A stretch of 64,000 nucleotides of DNA, from NCBI RefSeq assembly GCF_003633755.1, contig NZ_RBIL01000002.1:620001-684000 (forward strand). Reading direction: 5' to 3'. Each line of letters opens with the position of its first letter. The first letter of the stretch is position 1. A model generated the notes under the pieces. The model ran no database searches, had not been told where the DNA came from, and saw only the letters and a program-made list of their open reading frames with translations. This DNA is from Solirubrobacter pauli. GTDB taxonomy: Bacteria > Actinomycetota > Thermoleophilia > Solirubrobacterales > Solirubrobacteraceae. The position numbers and the translations under genes were made by a program. Shown here piece by piece: positions 1-7,368 of this stretch.

Positions 1-118
1 CGTCACCATCGGCGAGCGCTGCGTCATCGGCGCCAACAGCGTCGTGACCAGCGACATCCCGCCGTTCAGCGTCGCGGCCGGAGCACCCGCGAAGGTGCTC
101 CGGACGATCACCTACTAG
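1..118 (+). CDS. Hexapeptide-repeat acyltransferase, C-terminal end (partial)
   Basis: Only the last 38 codons are in the window, read in the frame that starts at base 2 and ending at TAG 116-118. They contain left-handed beta-helix hexapeptide turns ([15 protein letters not shown]) followed by the closing AGAPAKVLR segment that is typical of the maltose O-acetyltransferase/WcaF branch of LbetaH acyltransferases. Such enzymes acetylate sugars with acetyl-CoA and act as trimers in the cytosol. The stop codon overlaps that of the convergent small membrane protein gene within one CTAG. The substrate cannot be told from this fragment. Confidence 0.8.
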   Translation, partial: VTIGERCVIGANSVVTSDIPPFSVAAGAPAKVLRTITY

Positions 119-345
119 CCGCCCTTGGTGAGCATGATCTGGATCGCGAACACGAAGCCGGCGATGAACAGCGCGAACGCCGCCAGGGCCATCGCCGCCC
201 AGGCGATCCGCACGCCGCCGCGCGAGTCCACGTAGCGGGCCAGCCCGAGCACGACGAACGAGAAGATCGCCGTGATCCCGACGCCCGCCAGCAGCGAGAC
301 CCAGATCACCTCGACGATCTGACCGAGCTCCACGACGGCGAGCAT
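115..345 (-). CDS. Small two-helix membrane protein linked to the Pit transporter
   Basis: This 76-residue protein has two hydrophobic stretches, about residues 15-37 and 48-71, separated by a short basic loop ([10 protein letters not shown]), so it is probably a two-helix membrane protein. I do not recognise a named family. Its ATG overlaps the TGA of the phosphate permease (ATGA), so the two are almost certainly translated together. It is therefore the third gene of a DUF47-pit operon and may be an accessory subunit, although that role is inferred only from position. Its TAG stop overlaps the stop of the convergent acyltransferase. Confidence 0.7.
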   Translation of the reverse strand: MLAVVELGQIVEVIWVSLLAGVGITAIFSFVVLGLARYVDSRGGVRIAWAAMALAAFALFIAGFVFAIQIMLTKGG

Positions 346-1445
346 CAGGCCGGCACCGCCTCGGCGGACGAGCGCCGCGCCTTGTGCGCGAAGAACGCCG
401 CCAGCGCCAGCAACAGCACCGTCGCGACGACGATCGGCCCGACCGAGCCGTCACCGAAGATGCTGACCACGGCGTAGGTCACCGCGCCGACCGCGGCCGA
501 GCACGGCAAGGTCAGGATCCAGGCCACCACGATGTTGCCCGCGACACCCCAGCGGACGGCCGAGACGCGCTTGGCCGCGCCCGCGCCCATGATCGCGCCG
601 GACATCACGTGCGTCGTGGACAGCGGGAAGCCGACGTGCGAGGCGGACAGGATCACGGCGGCACCGGCGCCCTGGGAGGCGAAGCCCTGCGCCGGGTCCA
701 TCTTGATGATCCGCGAGCCCATCGTGCGGACGATCCGCCAGCCGCCGAAGTAGGTCCCGAGCGCGATCGCCGTGGCGGCGGAGACGACGACCCAGATCGG
801 GATGTCGGCGTCCGCGCTCATGTTCCCGTTGGCGACGAGCGCGAGGAAGATGATGCCCATGGTCTTCTGGGCGTCGTTGGTGCCGTGCGAGAGCGAGAAC
901 AGCGCGCTGGAGGCGAGCTGACCCAGCCGGAACCCGCGCGAGACGACGCCGGGCTTCTGGCGCCCGACGATCCGGTACGCGACGAGGATGGCCAGGCCGG
1001 CGGCGAGCATGGCCAGGACCGGGGCGACGAGCGCCGGCACGGCGACCTTCTCGACCAGCCCGTCCCAGAGGACGGCGGACGAGCCCTGGGCCGCGAGCGT
1101 CGCGCCCACCATGCCGCCGATCAGGGCGTGCGAGGACGACGACGGCAAGCCTCTCCACCAAGTCAGCAGGTTCCAGGCGATCGCGCCGATGAGCCCCGCG
1201 AACACGGTCAGCAGCGTGATCGAGGCGGCGTCGACGATGCCCTTGGCGATCGTCGCGGCCACGGCCAGCGACAGGAACGCGCCGACGAAGTTGAGCCCCG
1301 CGGCCATGATCACGGCCAGCTTCGGGGCCATCGCGCGGGTCGAGACGGAGGTCGCGATCGAGTTCGCGGTGTCGTGGAACCCGTTGGTGAAGTCGAACGC
1401 GAGCGCCGTCGCGACGACGATCCACAAGACGATGTCGGAGTGCAC
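345..1445 (-). CDS. pit: PiT-family inorganic phosphate permease
   Basis: The 366-residue product is an integral membrane protein of the inorganic phosphate transporter (PiT/SLC20) family. Both signature repeats are visible: FDFTNGFHDTANSIAT near residue 18 and LSHGTNDAQKTMG near residue 187, each with the conserved ND/HD pair. Such proteins import phosphate as a metal-phosphate complex driven by the proton gradient. The start is GTG at 1443-1445, 4 nt after the stop of the DUF47 gene. The pairing of a low-affinity permease with a DUF47 regulator is common in bacteria and supports the assignment. It is short for the family but has the complete twin-repeat core. Confidence 0.93.
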   Translation of the reverse strand: MHSDIVLWIVVATALAFDFTNGFHDTANSIATSVSTRAMAPKLAVIMAAGLNFVGAFLSLAVAATIAKGIVDAASITLLTVFAGLIGAIAWNLLTWWRGLPSSSSHALIGGMVGATLAAQGSSAVLWDGLVEKVAVPALVAPVLAMLAAGLAILVAYRIVGRQKPGVVSRGFRLGQLASSALFSLSHGTNDAQKTMGIIFLALVANGNMSADADIPIWVVVSAATAIALGTYFGGWRIVRTMGSRIIKMDPAQGFASQGAGAAVILSASHVGFPLSTTHVMSGAIMGAGAAKRVSAVRWGVAGNIVVAWILTLPCSAAVGAVTYAVVSIFGDGSVGPIVVATVLLLALAAFFAHKARRSSAEAVPA

Positions 1446-1449
1446 TGCG

Positions 1450-2076
1450 CTAGCGGTTCTTGATGATGATGCCTTCGAGCGTGTTGACCGCCCGCTCCGT
1501 GGCGTCGATCGCCTCCTCGAGGCGCTCGAAGATGTCCTTCCAGCGAATGACCATCATCGGGTCGATCCCGCGCTCGAACAGCGACGCGACGCCTTCGCGG
1601 AAGATCCGGTCGCCCTCGTTCTCGAGCCGGTTGACCTCCACCGTGTAGTGGTGGATGTCCTTCAGCGTCCGCAAGCGCGGCATCGCCTCGCTGATCTGGC
1701 GCGTGGCGTCGCGGAGCACGGCGGCCATGCGCTCAGCCTGCTCCATCGGCGCCTCGATGCGGTACAGCCCGAGGAAGTCCGCGACCTCCTCGATGAAGTC
1801 GACGATGTCGTCCAGCGCTGACGCGAGGGCGATGATGTCCTCGCGGTCGAACGGCGTGACGAACGTGTGGTTCAGCCGCTGGATGATGTCGTGCGTGATC
1901 CGGTCGCCCTCCTGCTCGCAGATCACCATGTCGCGCATGGCGGTGGCATTGTCGGGCCACTCGTCGATGATCGTCACCAGGAGCTCGGCGGCGCGCACGG
2001 AATTGCTCGCCGCCTCCTCGAAGAGGTCGAAGAACTCCCGTTCCTTGGACGCGAACAGCTGTGTCAACCGGCTCAT
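1450..2076 (-). CDS. DUF47 (PhoU-like) phosphate transport regulator
   Basis: This 208-residue, almost wholly helical protein belongs to the DUF47/PhoU_div family, which resembles PhoU and accompanies PiT permeases (pit accessory protein). Visible family features are FDREDIIALASALDDIVDFIEE near residues 96-117 and the second acidic repeat NRLENEGDRIFRE. In PhoU these E/DxxxD motifs bind metal clusters. It probably controls the activity of the permease encoded 4 nt downstream. A TACACT hexamer on the minus strand at 2085-2090, 8 nt before the ATG, could be the -10 element of a nearly leaderless transcript. Confidence 0.9.
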   Translation of the reverse strand: MSRLTQLFASKEREFFDLFEEAASNSVRAAELLVTIIDEWPDNATAMRDMVICEQEGDRITHDIIQRLNHTFVTPFDREDIIALASALDDIVDFIEEVADFLGLYRIEAPMEQAERMAAVLRDATRQISEAMPRLRTLKDIHHYTVEVNRLENEGDRIFREGVASLFERGIDPMMVIRWKDIFERLEEAIDATERAVNTLEGIIIKNR

Positions 2077-2084
2077 CGCGCGCC

Positions 2085-2090
2085 AGTGTA
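2085..2090 (-). promoter_or_regulatory. Candidate -10 element for the DUF47-pit operon
   Basis: The minus strand reads TACACT, ending 8 nt before the ATG at 2076. No good -35 match is visible. It belongs to a set of TANNNT hexamers found close to start codons across the window. Confidence 0.4.
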
Positions 2091-2106
2091 TGTGAAGGCC
2101 TTGTTA

Positions 2107-3000
2107 TCAGCCCACGTGCGTGTGCCCGGCGGCTGGGAGATCCGCACGGAAACGCTCCAATTCCTCGGGCGCGATGTTGTAGGTGTGCTCGGGGCCGGGG
2201 AAGGTCCGGGCACGCACTTCGTCGGCGTAGGCGTCGACGCCACGCCGCATCTCGGCCTTCACGGCCCCGAAGCGCTTGGCGAACTTCGGCTGGAAGTCGT
2301 CGTGGATCGCCAGCAGGTCGTGCAGGACCAGGACCTGGCCGTCCGTGCTGGCGCCGGCGCCGATCCCGATGATCGGGATCTCCATGTAGGGCATGATCGC
2401 GTCCGTCACGTCCGCGGGGATCGCCTCGAAGACGATGCTGAAGGCGCCAGCCTCCTGCAGCGCGAGCGCGTCGTCGAGCACGGCGCGGGCGCGAGCCGCG
2501 GTGCGGCCTTGGGCGCGGTAGCCGCCGAGCATGGTGGCCGTCTGCGGCGTGAGCCCGACATGGCCCATCACCGGCACTCCGGCACGCACGATGGCGCGTG
2601 CCCGCTCGGCCGACGTGCCGCCGCCTTCGAGCTTGACGGCGTCGCAGCCCGCTTCCTTGACGAACCGGTGCGCGGTCTCGATCGCCTGCGCGTCGCTGGC
2701 CTCGTAGGAGCCGAACGGCAGGTCACCGACGAGCAGCGGGGTCTTGAGCCCGCGCCGGACCGCCCGCGTGAGCATCAGCAGCTCGTCGACGGTCACCGGC
2801 ACGGTGTCCGGGTACCCGAGCACGTTGTTGGCGGCGCTGTCACCAACGAGGACGACGTCGACGCCGGCTTCCTCGACCACGAGCGCGCTCGGGTGGTCGT
2901 AGGCCGTGATCATCACGATCGGCTCGCCCAGCGCGCGCATCTCGGCGAGCTTGGTGAGCGTGATCCGCTTGCGGTTCGGATCCTTGGGCGGGGTGGACAT
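2107..3000 (-). CDS. panB: 3-methyl-2-oxobutanoate hydroxymethyltransferase
   Basis: PanB transfers a hydroxymethyl group from 5,10-methylene-tetrahydrofolate to alpha-ketoisovalerate to give ketopantoate, the first step of pantothenate synthesis. The 297-residue length is close to the usual 260-290. Family motifs are VMITAYDHPSA near residue 30, LVGDSAANNVLGY near residue 50 (metal-binding Asp), GDLPFGSYE and VMGHVGLTPQ. The start is ATG at 3000 with a perfect AGGAGG Shine-Dalgarno at 3007-3012, 6 nt away, which is rare in this window. It is the last gene of the DUF2520-panC-panB operon. Confidence 0.97.
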   Translation of the reverse strand: MSTPPKDPNRKRITLTKLAEMRALGEPIVMITAYDHPSALVVEEAGVDVVLVGDSAANNVLGYPDTVPVTVDELLMLTRAVRRGLKTPLLVGDLPFGSYEASDAQAIETAHRFVKEAGCDAVKLEGGGTSAERARAIVRAGVPVMGHVGLTPQTATMLGGYRAQGRTAARARAVLDDALALQEAGAFSIVFEAIPADVTDAIMPYMEIPIIGIGAGASTDGQVLVLHDLLAIHDDFQPKFAKRFGAVKAEMRRGVDAYADEVRARTFPGPEHTYNIAPEELERFRADLPAAGHTHVG

Positions 3001-3033
3001 GTGGTTCCTCCTGGGAGTGGTTGACGCCTGGGA

Positions 3034-3888
3034 TCAGGTCGCCACCGGAGCCGGAACGGGTTCCAGCACGAGGTTGTCAATCAGTCTGACGGGTCCGACG
3101 CGTGCCGCGACCGCGATCAGCGCGGGAGCGGCGATCGTGGTCAGCGGGGTGAAGCTCAGCGGGTCGACGATCGCGAGGTACTCCGGGTCGTCGAGGTGTG
3201 CGAGCGCGACGGCTCGGACACGCTCGGCGTCCCGCTCTCCGCCGGCGACGGCGTCGCGCGCGGCGAACAGCGCGCGGGAGAGCTGCAGCGCGTCCTGGCG
3301 CTCCTCGGGGCTCAGCCGGACGTTGCGGGAGCTCATCGCGAGGCCGTCCGGCTCGCGGACGGTCGGCAGGACCTCGATCTTGGACGGGATGTCGAGGTCG
3401 CGGACCATCCGCTTCACGACCGCGACCTGCTGCGCGTCCTTCTGGCCGAAGTAGGCCGCGTCGGGCGAGACGATGTTCAGGAGCTTGCACACGACGGTGC
3501 AGACGCCGGCGAAGTGGCCCGGCCCGCGTTCGGCGCCTTCGAGGACCTCCGACAGGCCCCCGACGCTGACCGTCGTCGCGAAGCCGTCGGGGTAGATCTC
3601 GGAGGTCGGCGGCGCGAACAGCACGTCGACGCCCAGCTCGGACGCCTCGACCGCGTCGTTGGCCTCGCTGCGCGGGTAGTTCTCGAGATCGCGGGCGTCG
3701 TTGAACTGGGTCGGGTTGACGAACAGGCTGACGACGACCGCGTCCTGCTCGTCCTTGGCCGCCCGCATCAGCGAGTGGTGCCCGGCGTGGAAGGCGCCCA
3801 TCGTCGGCACCAGGCCGACGGACCGGTTCTCGGCGCGCAGGTTGCCGAGCCAGGCGCGCATCTCGGGGACGGTCCGGATCGTTCTCAT
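3034..3888 (-). CDS. panC: Pantothenate synthetase
   Basis: PanC joins pantoate and beta-alanine using ATP, releasing AMP and pyrophosphate. The 284-residue length is normal. Motifs seen are LVPTMGAFHAGHHSLM (the HxGH nucleotide-binding motif of the cytidylyltransferase-like fold), FVNPTQFN, YFGQKDAQQ and SSRNVRLSP (the KMSKS-like loop). The start ATG overlaps the TGA of the upstream DUF2520 gene (ATGA), and panB follows 33 nt downstream. No panD is present in the window. Confidence 0.97.
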   Translation of the reverse strand: MRTIRTVPEMRAWLGNLRAENRSVGLVPTMGAFHAGHHSLMRAAKDEQDAVVVSLFVNPTQFNDARDLENYPRSEANDAVEASELGVDVLFAPPTSEIYPDGFATTVSVGGLSEVLEGAERGPGHFAGVCTVVCKLLNIVSPDAAYFGQKDAQQVAVVKRMVRDLDIPSKIEVLPTVREPDGLAMSSRNVRLSPEERQDALQLSRALFAARDAVAGGERDAERVRAVALAHLDDPEYLAIVDPLSFTPLTTIAAPALIAVAARVGPVRLIDNLVLEPVPAPVAT

Positions 3889-4610
3889 GCCCAGCCTTTC
3901 CTACCCGCCACGGCGCGGGTGACCTCCGCCAACTCGGTCCAGACGGGCAAGAGCTCGGGCGTCCGCTCCGCGATCACCGCGCGGTGGCGCTCGACCGTGC
4001 CCTCGTCACCGCGGGCGATCGGGCCGGTCAGCGCGGCCTCCGGACCGATCTCCGCCCACTGGCGCGCGGTGGCCAGGACGAGCGGGGCGAGCTGCTGCCG
4101 GCTGATCCCCGCGGTGGCGGCCAGGCGCTCGGCACAGGCCTCCAGCGCCACCAGGAAGTTCGCGGCGATCGCGCCGGCCGCGTGGTAGGCGACGCGGTCC
4201 TCGGCGGGAACGCGGGTGACGAGCAGGCCGAGGCGGTCGGCGAGGGCGTAGGCGGTGTCGAGCGCGCGCTCGGAGGTGCCGTCGACGGCCCCGCCCGCGC
4301 CGCGCAGGATGCCGGGCTCGCTGCCGGGCGGCGTGGACATCATCGGGTGCAGGCTGAAGCCCTCACGCGCGCCGAACACGTCCAGGCCGGTCGCGCCGGA
4401 GACGTGGCCGAGCAGCGGCCCCGCCGGCATCGTGGCGGCGACCGAGGCGATCGCGCCGTCGGGCACGGCGAGGAGCAGCACGTCGACGTCGGCCGGGACG
4501 GCGTCGGCGCGGCTGAGCGCGGGCGCCCCGAGCGCGGCGGCCAGCACCGTGCCCATTCGCCCCGCGCCGACCACCGCGCAGGAGATTCTTGTCGCGGAAG
4601 ATGCGGGCAT
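3885..4610 (-). CDS. Rossmann-fold DUF2520 protein, reductase-like, in the pan operon
   Basis: The 241-residue protein begins with a dinucleotide-binding motif, VGAGRMGTVLAAALG near residue 14, and continues into a DUF2520 C-terminal helical domain (GFSLHPMMS, then YHAAGAIAANFLVALEAC). This fold is shared with 6-phosphogluconate and ketopantoate reductases. It is the first gene of the operon and overlaps panC by 4 nt. Because no panE is seen here, a role as the NADPH-dependent ketopantoate reductase is an attractive inference, but family members have not generally been assigned that activity. Confidence 0.85.
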   Translation of the reverse strand: MPASSATRISCAVVGAGRMGTVLAAALGAPALSRADAVPADVDVLLLAVPDGAIASVAATMPAGPLLGHVSGATGLDVFGAREGFSLHPMMSTPPGSEPGILRGAGGAVDGTSERALDTAYALADRLGLLVTRVPAEDRVAYHAAGAIAANFLVALEACAERLAATAGISRQQLAPLVLATARQWAEIGPEAALTGPIARGDEGTVERHRAVIAERTPELLPVWTELAEVTRAVAGRKGWA

Positions 4611-4638
4611 TCACCACCGATTCTGCCGTGCGCGGCGT

Positions 4639-4644
4639 TACGGT
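4639..4644 (+). promoter_or_regulatory. Candidate -10 element for the UDG gene
   Basis: TACGGT ends 6 nt before the ATG at 4651, so initiation would fall on or next to the start codon. The whole divergent gap to the DUF2520 gene is only 40 nt. Confidence 0.4.
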
Positions 4645-4650
4645 GGATTC

Positions 4651-5346
4651 ATGTCCAGCGCTTCGGAGCGGCGCGAGGAGCTCAAAGCCGTCTTCCACCA
4701 GGCCCAGTCCTGCGTGAAGTGCCCGCAACTGGCCGCGGGCCGCACGACGGTGGTCTTCGGCTCCGGCAACGCCGACGCGGACCTGATGTTCGTCGGCGAG
4801 GCGCCGGGGGCGAACGAGGACAAGCAGGGCGTGCCGTTCGTCGGCCAGGCCGGCAAGCTGCTCGACCAGCTGCTGAGCGAGATCGGCCTGACGCGACCGG
4901 ACGTGTTCGTGGTCAACACGCTCAAGTGCCGCCCGCCGGGCAACCGCGACCCGCTCCCGCAGGAGCTCGACAACTGCCAGGACTACCTGTACCGCCAGCT
5001 CGAGCTGATCGAGCCGAAGGTCGTCTGCACGCTCGGCAACTTCGCGACGAAGCTCCTGCGCGGCGACCCGACCGGGATCACGCGGCTGCACGGGCGCGAG
5101 GAAGAGCGGCTGATCGGCCCCCGGCGCGTGCGGCTGTACCCGATCTACCACCCGGCGGCGGCGCTCTACACCCGCTCGATGCTGGACATCCTGCGAGCCG
5201 ACTTCCACCGCCTTCCCGAGCTGCTGGCGCTCCCATCGTTGGAGCAGCCGGAGCCGGAGCCGGTCGTGCCCGAGGTCGAGCCCGAGCCCGAGCCCGTCAT
5301 CCCCGAGCCGGACCTCGTGTACGACGAGCAGCTGGGGCTCTTCTAA
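4651..5346 (+). CDS. Family 4 uracil-DNA glycosylase (Fe-S)
   Basis: This 231-residue enzyme removes uracil from DNA to begin base-excision repair. Four cysteines at residues 21, 24, 93 and 109 have the C-x2-C-...-C-x15-C spacing of the 4Fe-4S family-4/5 enzymes. The catalytic-site motif GEAPGANEDKQG and the following PFVGQAGKLLD are clear, as is the YHPAAAL motif near residue 170. The start was set at ATG 4651 because homology begins there, although the frame is open further upstream. The last 40 residues are an unusual Glu/Pro-rich tail (EPEPEP repeats) with a final LGLF, which may bind a partner. The stop overlaps the convergent GNAT gene. Confidence 0.93.
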   Translation: MSSASERREELKAVFHQAQSCVKCPQLAAGRTTVVFGSGNADADLMFVGEAPGANEDKQGVPFVGQAGKLLDQLLSEIGLTRPDVFVVNTLKCRPPGNRDPLPQELDNCQDYLYRQLELIEPKVVCTLGNFATKLLRGDPTGITRLHGREEERLIGPRRVRLYPIYHPAAALYTRSMLDILRADFHRLPELLALPSLEQPEPEPVVPEVEPEPEPVIPEPDLVYDEQLGLF

Positions 5347-5954
5347 GCGGCTTGGCTGGCTTTCGCCGCGGCGTGCTCGTCGGCGGTGATGGCGTACCGC
5401 TCGTGGTCGCGCCACTGGCCGCCGATCAGCAGATAGCGCGGTGAGAAGCCCTCGAGGCGGAAGCCGGCCCCACGGGCGAGTGCGATCGAGGGCGCGTTGC
5501 CGGGCTGGATGTTCGCCTCGACCCGGTGCAGGCCGAGCGGGCCGAACGAGTGGTCGAGGATCTGCTCGAGCGCCTCGCGCATCAGGCCCTGGCCGGCGTG
5601 GCGCTCGGCGGCGTAGTAGCCCAGATACGCCGACTGGAAGGCGCCGCGGACGATCTGGGAGATGGTGAAGACGCCTGCGATCTCATCGTTGTCGGTGCGG
5701 CAGGCGAGCAGGCAGAGGAAGTCCTCGCGGCGCGAGCGGCCGTAGAGCTCGTCGAACTGGTCGGCGCGCTCGGGCGGGTACGTCCACGGGCGGTGCAGGC
5801 GATGGCTCTCGCGGGCGAGCGCCAGGAACTCCCGCCGGTCCTCGCGCTCGAGCACGCGCAGGCGCACGCGCGCGCCGGGCGGCGGGTCGGCGGGGGCGAT
5901 GTCCGAGGGACGGACGACCTCTCCGGGACGGCGACGAAGCACTGGCCTCTTCAT
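5343..5954 (-). CDS. GNAT N-acetyltransferase, RimJ/RimL type
   Basis: The 203-residue protein matches the GNAT fold of ribosomal-protein alanine acetyltransferases such as RimJ: an N-terminal RLRVLEREDRREFLAL segment, LGYYAAERHAGQGLMREAL (acetyl-CoA pyrophosphate loop, R/QxxGxG/A variant AGQG) and HRVEANIQPGNAPSIALARGAGF. These enzymes acetylate N-termini or small molecules. The first ATG after the upstream promoter region is at 5954. It is divergent from the small lipoprotein-like gene, with 42 nt between starts, and its stop overlaps the UDG stop. Confidence 0.88.
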   Translation of the reverse strand: MKRPVLRRRPGEVVRPSDIAPADPPPGARVRLRVLEREDRREFLALARESHRLHRPWTYPPERADQFDELYGRSRREDFLCLLACRTDNDEIAGVFTISQIVRGAFQSAYLGYYAAERHAGQGLMREALEQILDHSFGPLGLHRVEANIQPGNAPSIALARGAGFRLEGFSPRYLLIGGQWRDHERYAITADEHAAAKASQAA

Positions 5955-5983
5955 GCGGCTGCCTATCAAAGCGCACGCCGGAA

Positions 5984-5989
5984 TACAGT
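5984..5989 (+). promoter_or_regulatory. Candidate -10 element for the lipoprotein-like gene
   Basis: TACAGT ends 7 nt before the ATG at 5997, a position expected for a leaderless mRNA. Confidence 0.4.
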
Positions 5990-5996
5990 GCGAGCG

Positions 5997-6308
5997 ATGC
6001 GGCGTTCGATGGTGGTCCTCCCGGTTATTGGCATGACGTTCCTCGGCTGTGCCGCGGCGAGCCAGTACAAGTTCGCCTGCACCCGCGGCGTCTGCGACGT
6101 CGAGACCTCCGGGCCGGCCACGCTGGACTTCGAGCAGGAGTTCGGCGAGACGCTCGAGGTCGTCGAGACCAAGGACGGGCGCGTGACCCTGAAGTCCGGC
6201 ACCGCCCGCCAGGCCTTCAAGATGGGCGAGTCCGGCACGATCGGGCCGCTGAAGGTCGCCGTCAAGAACATCAAGGGCGAGCTCGCCGTCTTCACCGTCC
6301 AGGAGTGA
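5997..6308 (+). CDS. Small putative lipoprotein
   Basis: The 103-residue product starts with MRRSM followed by a hydrophobic stretch and a lipobox-like FLGC at residues 15-18, so it may be exported and lipid-anchored. The mature part is soluble, rich in Lys, Glu and Thr, and contains two cysteines (CTRGVCDVE) that could form a disulphide. I do not recognise the family. The TGA overlaps the GTG of the next glycosyltransferase gene (GTGA), so they are co-translated. Whether it works on the surface glycan made nearby is unknown. Confidence 0.65.
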   Translation: MRRSMVVLPVIGMTFLGCAAASQYKFACTRGVCDVETSGPATLDFEQEFGETLEVVETKDGRVTLKSGTARQAFKMGESGTIGPLKVAVKNIKGELAVFTVQE

Positions 6309-7276
6309 GGCCGCTCGCGATCGACGCGCGCGCCGCGGCGCGCCCTGAGCTCGGCGGCGTGGAACGCTGGGCGCGCGAGCTGTGCGCGCGCCTGCCCTAC
6401 ACGATCCACCGCCCGCCGCCCGCGTTGGTGCACCGCGCGGGGCACGCCTGGGAGCAGGCGGTCCTGCCCGTCCTGAGCGCCCGGGCACCCGCGCTGCTGT
6501 GCCCGGCGAACCTCGCGCCGCTGGCGGCGCGCAACGTGGTCGTCGTCATCCACGACGCCGCTCCGCTGCGCCACCCGGGCTGGTACTCGAACGCCTACGC
6601 CGCGTTCCAGCGCCGCGTCCTGCCGCTGATCGCCCGGCGAGCCCGCGCCGTGATCACGGTCAGCGAGTTCTCGCGGGACGAGCTCCGCGACCTGCTCGAC
6701 GTGGACGCCTCGGTCGTCTACGGCGGTGTCGACCCGCGCTTCGTCCCGGGGGAGAAGGCCGATCGCCCGTACGTCCTGTGCGTCGCCTCGCACACGGCGC
6801 GCAAGAACCTCCGGGCGTTGCTGCCCGCGGCGCGTGCCCTGGCGGCGGAGGGCATCGAGCTGCGCGTCGCCGGTGGTCACCGGCCGCAGTTCGCGGCCGA
6901 GGACGGCCTGGAGAGCCTCACGCTGCTCGGGGCCGTGCCGGACGCCGAGCTGCCGGCGCTCTACGCGGGCGCGGCGGCGTTCGTCCTGCCGTCCGTCTAC
7001 GAGGGCTTCGGCCTTCCGGTCCTCGAGGCGATGGCCGCGGGCACGCCGGTCATCGCGTCCAACGTCACCGCGCTGCCCGAGACGGCGGGGGGCGCGGCGC
7101 GTCTGGTGCCGCCTGACGCCGAGGCGCTGCGGGACGCGCTGCTGTCACTCCTGGGCGATTCGGCGGAGCAGGCGCGGCTGCGTGAGTTGGGCCTGGAGCG
7201 GGCGCGGGCGTTCACGTGGGAGCGCACGGCGTCCGAGGTCGACCGCGTGGTGCGCACGAGCATCGCGCGCGGCTGA
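6305..7276 (+). CDS. Glycosyltransferase family 4 (GT-B)
   Basis: This 323-residue protein is a retaining GT-B enzyme that would add a sugar from a nucleotide-sugar donor to a surface-glycan precursor in the cytosol. The N-terminal acceptor domain begins LAIDARAAARPELGGVERW. The C-terminal donor domain carries PSVYEGFGLPVLEAMAAG, the EX7E motif of GT4 enzymes, near residues 236-253. GTG at 6305 overlaps the preceding stop. It is the first gene of the surface-polysaccharide region. The sugar specificity cannot be read from sequence. Confidence 0.92.
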   Translation: MRPLAIDARAAARPELGGVERWARELCARLPYTIHRPPPALVHRAGHAWEQAVLPVLSARAPALLCPANLAPLAARNVVVVIHDAAPLRHPGWYSNAYAAFQRRVLPLIARRARAVITVSEFSRDELRDLLDVDASVVYGGVDPRFVPGEKADRPYVLCVASHTARKNLRALLPAARALAAEGIELRVAGGHRPQFAAEDGLESLTLLGAVPDAELPALYAGAAAFVLPSVYEGFGLPVLEAMAAGTPVIASNVTALPETAGGAARLVPPDAEALRDALLSLLGDSAEQARLRELGLERARAFTWERTASEVDRVVRTSIARG

Positions 7277-7285
7277 CGCGGCGCG

Positions 7286-7302
7286 CTCGTCCGCGGGACG
7301 AG
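7286..7302. terminator. Hairpin between convergent genes
   Basis: A perfect 7-bp inverted repeat (CTCGTCC, loop GCG, GGACGAG) lies in the 92-nt gap between two convergent genes. It has no T-run, as is usual for high-GC actinobacterial hairpins, so termination is inferred from shape and place. Confidence 0.4.
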
Positions 7303-7368
7303 TCGTCAGTTGATGTCGAATAGCGACACCAAGTGACGGATGGCCGGAGCGAGTGGTCGATCTCGCAC

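Noticed and set aside
3001-3033. A riboswitch before panB
   Set aside because: The gap is only 33 nt and holds a plain AGGAGG ribosome site, with no room for an aptamer.
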